Below are positions 56,730 through 64,000 of a stretch of DNA of 64,000 nucleotides, in pieces (positions within the stretch are counted from its first letter, which is position 1; the number at the start of each line of letters is the position of its first letter). The notes under the pieces are model-generated. The model did not search any database, was not told the DNA's origin, and saw only the letters and a list, made by a program, of their open reading frames with translations. The position numbers and the translations under genes are program-made. Origin of the DNA: Hypericum androsaemum (taxonomy: Eukaryota; Streptophyta; Magnoliopsida; Malpighiales; Hypericaceae); contig OZ023180.1 of assembly GCA_963995505.1 (NCBI GenBank), forward strand, positions 372,501 through 436,500, written 5' to 3'.

Positions 56730-57504
56730 GAGGGATTTTCGATTCCGGGGTGGGTAGATTGGTATTGTAAGGTTTTGCACTGATCTCAATTTTGAAGTTA
56801 TCTACTTCGGCTTGTTGCTGCTGTCTTCATAAGATATAGGCCTTTTGAGGTACTGATTCTTCTGATATCACCGTACTGATTCTTCTCAAGGCGTCGTCGC
56901 GTATTTGTTGTATGGCATTTGAACATGGAGTTGGTTAACTAAGATTGTGAGATGCGGTCCTCCGCACCGCAGTTTACTTCATCTTCCTCTGATGTGTATG
57001 CTTAATACTTGGCTGTGACTTCTCCTCTGTAACTAGTTCATTGTGAAATCAAGCCGATATGGCATGTTCAGCTCATCAAACGAAAGCAGGACCGCCGCAA
57101 CATCCCCGAGAATGTCCTAGTTGCAGATGCCATCTGCCCTCAATTTGGGCCGGTACACTAGTGTTCTTTGTCCCTGGGAAGCAGATGCCAGTCGGGCATC
57201 GGTCATCGTTGTTAGAAAGATGGGTAAGACGGGTTACTGAGATGAGTACTGACATTGATTGAAGCTCAAGGCCTGTACAATATGGTATCATGCGAAATCA
57301 TTGTTCCTACATTGAACAATGCGAATTGCGAAATCTTCTAGTGTCTACAACAGTTTCGATCCAAGGGGATTCCGGTTTTCCAACCCATTGAGTGATAATA
57401 GCATCAACCAAGACCAAGGGAAGTTCACTCCGACCCTATTCGAGCCATGAGTTCTTATTCCCCTATTCGAGGAGTTCTTATCAGTAATTTAATGAACCGG
57501 CAAG
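56730..57504. other. 3' UTR and intergenic DNA
   Basis: Probably 3' UTR at first. Around 57005-57160 a plus-strand frame (IKRKQDRRNIPENVLVADAI) is open over 40 codons but matches no family I know. No confident gene. Confidence 0.4.
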
Positions 57505-58338
57505 ATCATTATGATCTATTTCTGCAAACAAACTCCAAAGAATAATATTTCTGCCATTCAGCCGCAGGAATCTTTGTGCGTGTTGTGTAATCGGGAGTTG
57601 GAAACTTCCGATCACATCTTCCTTCACTGTGAGTTTGTTGCTAAGATCTGGGAGTATTTCTTGAATATGTTGGGGGGTGAAATGGTGTGTTGGTAGGTCC
57701 TCTCACACGTTATTGGAAGAGTGGATGGGGTTGGTGCAAGGAGGTTTCGTGCGAAAACTCTGGTATGTCATGTTTGCTGCGAGTTGTTGGAGTATTTGGT
57801 TAGCCCGAAACAAGATAATTTTTTAGGCTCAGAGCTCTGTGGTGAATGATGTCCTTCTTTCCGCTCTTAGGAGTTTCTCGGAATGGACTTATTGGTCTGG
57901 TATGGCTGCGGATGTTCGGTATCAGGATATGACATTGGTGTTGGCGTCCTTGCGGAATTGGAGGTAATGACTGGATGTTTCTGTTTCCTGGTGATAACGC
58001 AAACCTCATCCTCTTTCAAATGGCTGCTGGGCGCTTCTCCACCAACCTTAGCGGGCTTCTTCTGCAGCTTCTGGGTTACGCACCTTCTTCTGCTATATCT
58101 TGGGAGCTTCTACACTTTTCAGGCCAGTATTTTGTTATTTAATCTCTGCCTCTGCTACGGTTGGTCTTTTGGTTTAGTTTCTGTTGTTAGGTTTTGCTGG
58201 GCCGATTGATGGGGCTTTAGTTGTAAAAAATTGAGGTCATAGTTGCTCACTTGGCAACTTATTTTGGACTGTTGTTATATTTGCTTGTATCCTGAGGAGT
58301 TTTATTTAATAAAGTTACATTTACCTTTCAAAAAAAAA
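57505..58338 (+). mobile_element. 5'-truncated LINE with zf-RVT end and poly(A) tail
   Basis: Plus-strand frames include a zf-RVT zinc-binding module, CVLCNRELETSDHIFLHCEF followed by AKIWEYFLNMLGG (57577-57680). After a break comes the usual downstream part (LWYVMFAASCWSIWLARNKI, about 57760-57820). Sequence then becomes non-coding 3' UTR with TTTAATAAAGTT and an A9 run at about 58329-58337. This is the last 0.8 kb of a plant LINE, truncated at the 5' side and disabled by stops. The left limit is approximate. Confidence 0.75.
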
Positions 58339-58769
58339 TTCTTCATTGATTAGATACACTAAATTATTACAGGATCGGAATCATACTAAAATTGTCCATT
58401 TCTTGGAGATAATTTCACAACTCAATTGGGAACTTTGGCTCCAATTTTTGGCGGGGAAAACAAAAACAACTTTGACTTGAAGCATTATTTGGGCTGGGCC
58501 TTAATTTAGCTGGGCCCGCCTAGGCGTTAGCGCGTACGAATTCCAGAAACCTAAAACGCCGTCGTATGGATACAGGAAATCCCATCACCGACCTCCTAAA
58601 ATTATAAAGAAGAAGCCTCTCCCCCGCCGGCCCCGTCGCCGTCGTCGTCCTCCTCCTCCTTCCTCCTCTCTCACCTACTAAAGAAAAGAGCCACTCAAAA
58701 GGCTTGCTTCGTCGAGGATTATGCTAAAACGAGGGTTTTAGCTAACGACAGCCGAAGGAATTGGAAAGG
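58339..58769 (+). promoter_or_regulatory. promoter and 5' UTR of the SAC3 gene
   Basis: Contains GGGCTGGGCC and GCTGGGCCCG (site-II-like TGGGCC motifs) at about 58490-58520, common in promoters of housekeeping plant genes. A CCG/CTC-rich leader follows up to the ATG at 58770. Promoter use is inferred. Confidence 0.5.
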
Positions 58770-61700
58770 ATGGTGATGTTCGGGAGAGAGGCAGGGCCCT
58801 CAAGACCGGCGACATTGGTTCCCGGAGGGGGGAACCAAACCCCGCGTTTCGGCGCCCCTTACCCGAACCCGAACCCGAACCCGAACCCGAACCCGAACCC
58901 GAACCCGAACCCGAACCCGAACCCGAATCCGAACCCTTCCGTCCACTCCCCTCCTCCTCCGCGATCTCCCTGGTGAGCAACCCCTTGCTTGCTTTCCGAT
59001 GTGATTGTTCCGGCTCATCCTCGGTGTTAGGGCAGCAGAAGCGAAACATAGCGAATAGGGCACCAGATATACATGGCCCCGTCACAAGAGCTATGTTTAT
59101 TAGGGTTTTAGTCAGCTGGTGCCTTTTCGAAAGTTCCTTGTTCGTAGTTTGTGTGTGTTTTATGTAATATTGCCCGGTGACTCGCTTTGGGATTCTCCCA
59201 AGTACCAAAGTTATTAGTGCCGAGGAGTAAGGGACTGGAACTGAGATGTAAAGTTCGGTTCTTTGTGGGTGATGGATTTGGGGAGAGCGGCTGTTTGCCT
59301 TTTGAATTTGTTGGAATTGCTTATCCTGTTGGGTTTTTCTGAGTCTGATGTTCATCATTGGGTCGTTCCAAACATGGGATTGGTTGGTTATCAAAAGTTG
59401 TGGTCTTGCATCTAATCGTTCTCAGTCCAATGGATTTGAGAGGCTAGTTGAACTCCATTATCCTTGATGTCTTCTGCTTTTAGGGTTCCCGAAGCTGTGG
59501 AGAGAGTGCAGTCACCACCATTGGCATTGGCAAGCGCTAGTTTTGCATCTAATCGTCCTCAGTTCAACGGAGCTGTGAGGTACTCGAACTTATTTTCCCT
59601 CCTTAGGTTAGGTTCTTGTTTTGTGCCACGTTGTGGACCGTATATGAACTGGCGTCGATGTATGTGCCGCCCTGCCCTTGCTAAAGACTGTTACTGAATA
59701 AAGCTTGTGGATTTCCTTCTGAAAGCAGAGGACCTGCTGCTCCTGTAGGAATCCGCTTGCCGACTCCAGCTTCTCAAAATGCTCATCCAGCTGCAAAACA
59801 GTCTTATGCTGCTGTTGTAACTTCTAGGTAAAAGGTTGTTGTTATGCCTACTTTCTTGCGTGTTCTCTGTAGCTTGTGTGCATTTACTTTTCAAACATCA
59901 GCAACCTGATCATGGATGCATGGAGTAAATTAATTATTGATGGATCTTCCTTTCTTTCTAGGCCGATTGGGTCCCCTTATACATGGGTTAAGGGGCAGAG
60001 TCCTGCTGGCAAAGATGTCAGCCAAATAAATTCAGGGCCTGCTGCGGTCACATCTTTCACCGCTTCCCGCAATGCTGGAACAAGCTTTGCAGCAAATATT
60101 ACAAGATTCCACGACCCTAAAACTGCCAGACTTCCGATTCCAAACTCCAGCAATCAACAAATTGCTGGCAACCCCAATCAAGATCCTGTTCAACGGTGAA
60201 AATTCTATGCTTCATGAGACCATTATATATGCTTAAACATATTTTCCATTTTATGCTGTGCAGAAAGTATGGCTATCCCATGCTTATATTTTGAAGGCTG
60301 TTTCACTTCCAGACGTTATTAATTTCGGGATCTTGTATGGTTTTAACTTGTAACTGAATTTCCTGGTGTCAGTAGTTTCGAAGAAGAGAGGTCTTGTATC
60401 TTGTTGCTGTTAATGGAAACTTATACAATCGGGAGTTACTGTTTCTGTCCTTATCTTGTTATCTGGACTTACAGAATCATACTATCATAGCTTTTCAATT
60501 GATGCCATTTATTGAATTCAGCCCTTACAACTTCTTTTTATTGGCACGCATTGCAGTAATCGTTTGACTGTGCTCAATTCTGATGGCAGTCACATAGCCG
60601 GGCCTCCTTTGTCTTTTCAAAACAATAATTTTCCTCAGCCTGTTGCGCCCCTATCTAACGAAGGTCAATGGTGAGCTTGATCTAACCGTATAAATGTGTG
60701 CACATAGGTGTTGAATTTGTTGATGACATTAGCTAGCCATCACACACACACACTCTCTCTTACATTGTCTCCACGGTGGTGTTATTCTTTGTATTAGGTT
60801 GGAACGGGTTGTGTGATATATGTTCCTGTCTTTTGTGCTACAGTGGCCTTTGGCATTGCATAGCTATTGCTTTTTGACGATGCTAGTGACATAACCTGGC
60901 ATAGGCTATACTAGTCTTTTAACTGTTCACCATCAAGTGTTCACAGCAGCTTTTTCACACAGGTCTGTTGTGTCACAATCGTGGCATAAGCAGCCGCAGG
61001 TGCCAGGATCTCGTCCTACCATGAGTCATCACCAAGATCGGACTCCAATTCCCTATTCAGATCTTTATGATTCTGGCAATGGCTTAAACAATGGAGCAGA
61101 AGGCCATTATCCCAACCAGAGTAGAGGACCTGTGCTGCCTATAATTGAATTTTTCCAGGAGGGTACACAAAATGGTCGGAGCGAATCTAAAAGGTAGCTC
61201 CAAGATAGTCCCATTCGTAGGTTGTGTTGCTTTCCTGGGTTTTGGCCATTGAATGAAGTCCTTACAACTTTTGTGCATATGTTTTCCACAAGTTCACGTG
61301 TTATTCTTTTTCAGGCGTTCTGTTTCTCCCCCTACGTGGGATTCTCAGTCAACTTCTGTTTCAGCAGCCTCTGATGCTTTTATCCCTCCCAGCTCTGTGC
61401 GATCTGGTACAGTTGACGAAGCTGGTTCCTCCCGGAGCTCGAACTTACCTGTTGCTAAAAGGGCAAGGTCACCTCCCATGACTGCTGCTGACGAAGAAGT
61501 CATACCAGGGAAATTAAATTCCATTGCAGACAGTACCGAGCGGTAAAGTGTCATTGCTTCCCTGTGAATTTTCCAAGTATTATTAACCTGCAGCGAATGA
61601 TGTTGACCAACTATTTTGATTTGCAGGGAGTCACAAGCTAAGGCAAAGCGTTTAGCCCGCTTTAGGAAAGAATTGCATGAAGATACTGAAGCTGGGGCCA

Positions 61701-64000
61701 ACCCTGCCGGCCAAACATTATCCATGAGTAGACATGAATTTTCAAAAGTAGAAAAGCTAAAGAATTCAGGGGATCTTCTGATGGAGTCAGCAGAGGAGGT
61801 TATGAATGGAGATACAGTAGCTAATCTTGGAAGCTCGGAAGCGCCTAACATCATTATGGGGTTGTGTCCTGATATGTGCCCTGGTATGCCTTTCAATTGT
61901 AATATTGATGAGTTTGTTGTTTAATCTAAATAATTACCTGGAGTACCCTGTTGTTTATGTTAAAAACACACGAATAAAGATTTGAATGACCTAGGGACCC
62001 TTTGGAATGCCTAACTTCTATAAAATCTGCTTTCTTTAAAATCTCCAGGATAAGAGTATTTCAAAATGTCACCTTGGAGCAGAAAAAAATAATTTCTGTT
62101 TGCTTTTAAGAACATAGACTTCTATAATATAGGAAGCTAGTAATTTTTGTGCGTGGAAATATCTAACATACAATCCTTTTCCTGTCTTTCAGAGTCGGAA
62201 AGGGCAGAGCGAGAGAGGAAAGGGGATCTTGATCAATATGAACGTGTGGATGGTGATAGAAATCAAACAAATAGTTTTTTAGCTGTCAAGAAGGTGAACC
62301 TTTGCTGCTGTATCATATCTATTATCTTGTTTGCAAGATAAAAATGCTGAGCTTGTTTTATGTGTTGCTCCACAGTATACTAGAACAGCAGAAAGGGAAG
62401 CAACTCTTATACGTCCAATGCCAGTGCTGCAGAAAACCATTGAATATCTACTCAATTTGCTAGATCAACCTTATGATGAGAGGCTCCTTGGCATGTACAA
62501 TTTCTTGTGGGATCGAATGAGGGGTATCCGAATGGACCTAAGGATGCAGCACCTTTTCAATGAGAAAGCTATCACCATGTTGGAACAAATGGTTTGTCCC
62601 CGCGTTTGCATAATTGACTGTACTTAAGAGGAGTTGTGTTGATGTTTCATCATTATATTATCTGTCATCATTGTCACCACCACGCGCTCCGTCATGCTCT
62701 GTTGTCCCCGCATTTGCATCAGTTAAAGATAAATTAACAGTTTCGTGCATTGAGAACTAAGCATAACTGACCTTAGGGCTGACTTCAGGGCTAAATGGTT
62801 GTGATGCTTTCTATTGATGGCAGATTAGGCTTCATATTGTTGCCATGCACGAGCTGTGTGAATACACTAAAGGAGAAGGTTTTTCTGAAGGGTTTGATGC
62901 ACACCTTAACATTGAACAGATGAACAAAACCTCTGTTGAGTTGTTTCAATTGTATGACGACCACAGGAAGAGAGGAATTAATATACCCACAGAGAAGGAA
63001 TTCCGTGGTTATTATGCGCTTCTGAAACTAGATAAGCATCCTGGATACAAGGTAAACTATTTCTTGAAGTGGATAGCCTTGTTGCCACAAGGATTGTTTA
63101 TGATGATGGGCATTTTTACTAGGTTGAACCTGCCGAGCTGTCACTAGATCTTGCCAAGATGACACCAGAGATTAGGCAGACGCCAGAAGTGCTGTTTGCC
63201 CGTGACGTAGCGAGGTATTTGCTTGACTTGAACTTGTTTGCCACCCTCAGGTAATGCATTTTGTCTGACAGTTGAAGCTAATGGCTTGTCCAGGGGTTGC
63301 AGAACAGGCAATTTCATTGCCTTCTTTCGGCTTGCTAGGAAAGCCAGCTACCTACAGGCATGTTTAATGCATGCTCACTTTGCAAAGGTATCATGTCACT
63401 TAACATTTTGTTTGTTGAAGATATTGCTCTTATTGAATATGCAACTATACTCCCGCTTTCATGATGAATTTAGTTGAATGCAATACAAGTAAATTTCAGA
63501 GCAGATGAGGATTCTTGAACATTCCACTTTTGTGGGATTTTAGCTAGCACATAATCTATGCCAAATTTATACTTAATTTCAGACTTTATTTTGATCTGAT
63601 TTCACGATACTCGGTCTTATAAGTTATAATTAATGCTTGATATAGCCAGTCATCTGCTGTCAATTCAATTTATATACTTTTTTTTGATAACTGGGATTCA
63701 AAAAGGGCTATGCCTTTTCTTTTAACCTTCAGCGTTCCCAGAGAATACACATATTAAAATAGGTTCAGCTACTATAATGTTACATAAAGCTCAAGCTTGA
63801 TTGCCACTTTTACGTTATTTGGATTTGTTTCTCCCTCACTTTGTTACTCATTTTCAGCTAAGAACTCTGGCACTTGCTGCTTTGCATTCTGGTCTACAAA
63901 CTAACCAGGGTCTCCCTGTTACACTTGTTGCCAAGTGGCTCGCCATGGAGGTACTTTTTCTTTATGGGATTTCATGTTCAAATATATCTCTAATTAAATA
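58770..64000 (+). CDS. SAC3/GANP-family mRNA export protein (SAC3B-like), 3' part missing
   Basis: Fourteen exons are visible: 58770-58972, 59484-59579, 59729-59827, 59962-60195, 60557-60670, 60963-61193, 61315-61542, 61627-61883, 62193-62293, 62376-62591, 62824-63051, 63123-63214, 63294-63387 and 63858-63950. They encode 762 residues in one unbroken frame; the gene continues past 64000. Residues 1 to about 470 are low-complexity Pro/Asn/Ser, nucleoporin-like. The SAC3/GANP domain begins at GLCPDMCPESERAERERKGD (about 481-500) and includes RPMPVLQKTIEYLLNLLDQP, WDRMRGIRMDLRMQ and ACLMHAHFAKLRTLALAAL. In other eukaryotes Sac3 is the scaffold of TREX-2, coupling transcription to export at the nuclear pore. 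The TTG at 58761 is not used; the ATG at 58770 gives the FG-type start MVMFGREAG. Exon 1 holds a (PN)12 repeat. Confidence 0.95.
58863..58934 (+). repeat. coding hexanucleotide repeat (CCGAAC)n
   Basis: Twelve in-frame CCGAAC (one CCGAAT) units code for twelve Pro-Asn dipeptides at residues 32-55 of the SAC3-like protein. The first ten units are identical, which points to recent slippage. Confidence 0.95.

Noticed and set aside
57005..57262. Open frames around IKRKQDRRNIPENVLVADAI
   Set aside because: The stretch looks faintly protein-like but is short, has no start or splice context and no family I recognise.
1..64000. CRISPR arrays, riboswitches, tRNA or rRNA genes
   Set aside because: None is convincing. 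The regular repeats present (22 bp, 32 bp, 175 bp) are head-to-tail without unique spacers, and I could not identify any tRNA-like cloverleaf by eye.

Overview
The window is nuclear DNA of a flowering plant, most likely a eudicot; I cannot name the species. The basis is: genes with many short GT-AG introns in AT-rich intergenic DNA, plant-only families (DMP/DUF679, RF298-type RING ligase, a PPDK with a transit peptide), and typical plant transposons (Copia, MULE, hAT, Helitron, LINE).

Host genes, left to right: an At4g15545-like coiled-coil protein (1121-3801, -); an intronless P-loop kinase-like protein (5702-6352, +); a small PNRC/EDC1-motif protein (11106-11708, +); a DMP membrane protein (17897-18538, +); a DNase I-like (EEP fold) protein (25895-27957, -); a SpoU/TrmH RNA methyltransferase (29092-30418, -); pyruvate,phosphate dikinase with 19 exons (33294-38874, -); an RF298-like RING E3 ligase (45271-48901, -); a twin-CX9C Cox19-family protein (56248-56729, +); and the 5' part of a SAC3/GANP mRNA-export gene that runs off the right edge (58770 onward, +). 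For the multi-exon genes I placed the splice sites by reading frame and family similarity. The exon sums are whole codons: 348, 487, 217, 959, 896 and 91 residues, plus 762 residues of SAC3. The genes do not form a pathway; they are an ordinary plant gene neighbourhood.

Between them lies a dense, nested transposon landscape. There are two hAT-like elements with CCGAA-type subterminal repeats (4384-4834, 9593-10372). A MULE-like element carries fourteen 22-bp repeats (8301-9490). A decayed minus-strand LINE tail (about 19351-20395) is interrupted by a relative of that MULE. A 4.4-kb MULE with about 245-bp TIRs and a perfect 9-bp TSD (20738-25111) holds a broken transposase gene and an intact GRF-zinc-finger ORF. 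Two smaller TIR elements follow (30548-31597, 32036-32756), and a 103-bp poly(A) retro-insertion lies between them. A very young Copia element (39167-44074) sits 292 bp upstream of the PPDK start codon. The region 49.8-55 kb is a tandem array of roughly 555-690-bp units, invaded by a 243-bp solo LTR and by a 2.04-kb Helitron (51563-53601).

The most interesting object is that Helitron. It sits between A and T, has TC and CTAG termini, carries a G-rich minisatellite and contains a frameshifted first exon of a D-type cyclin. Removing it rejoins the interrupted tandem-repeat unit at the exact base.
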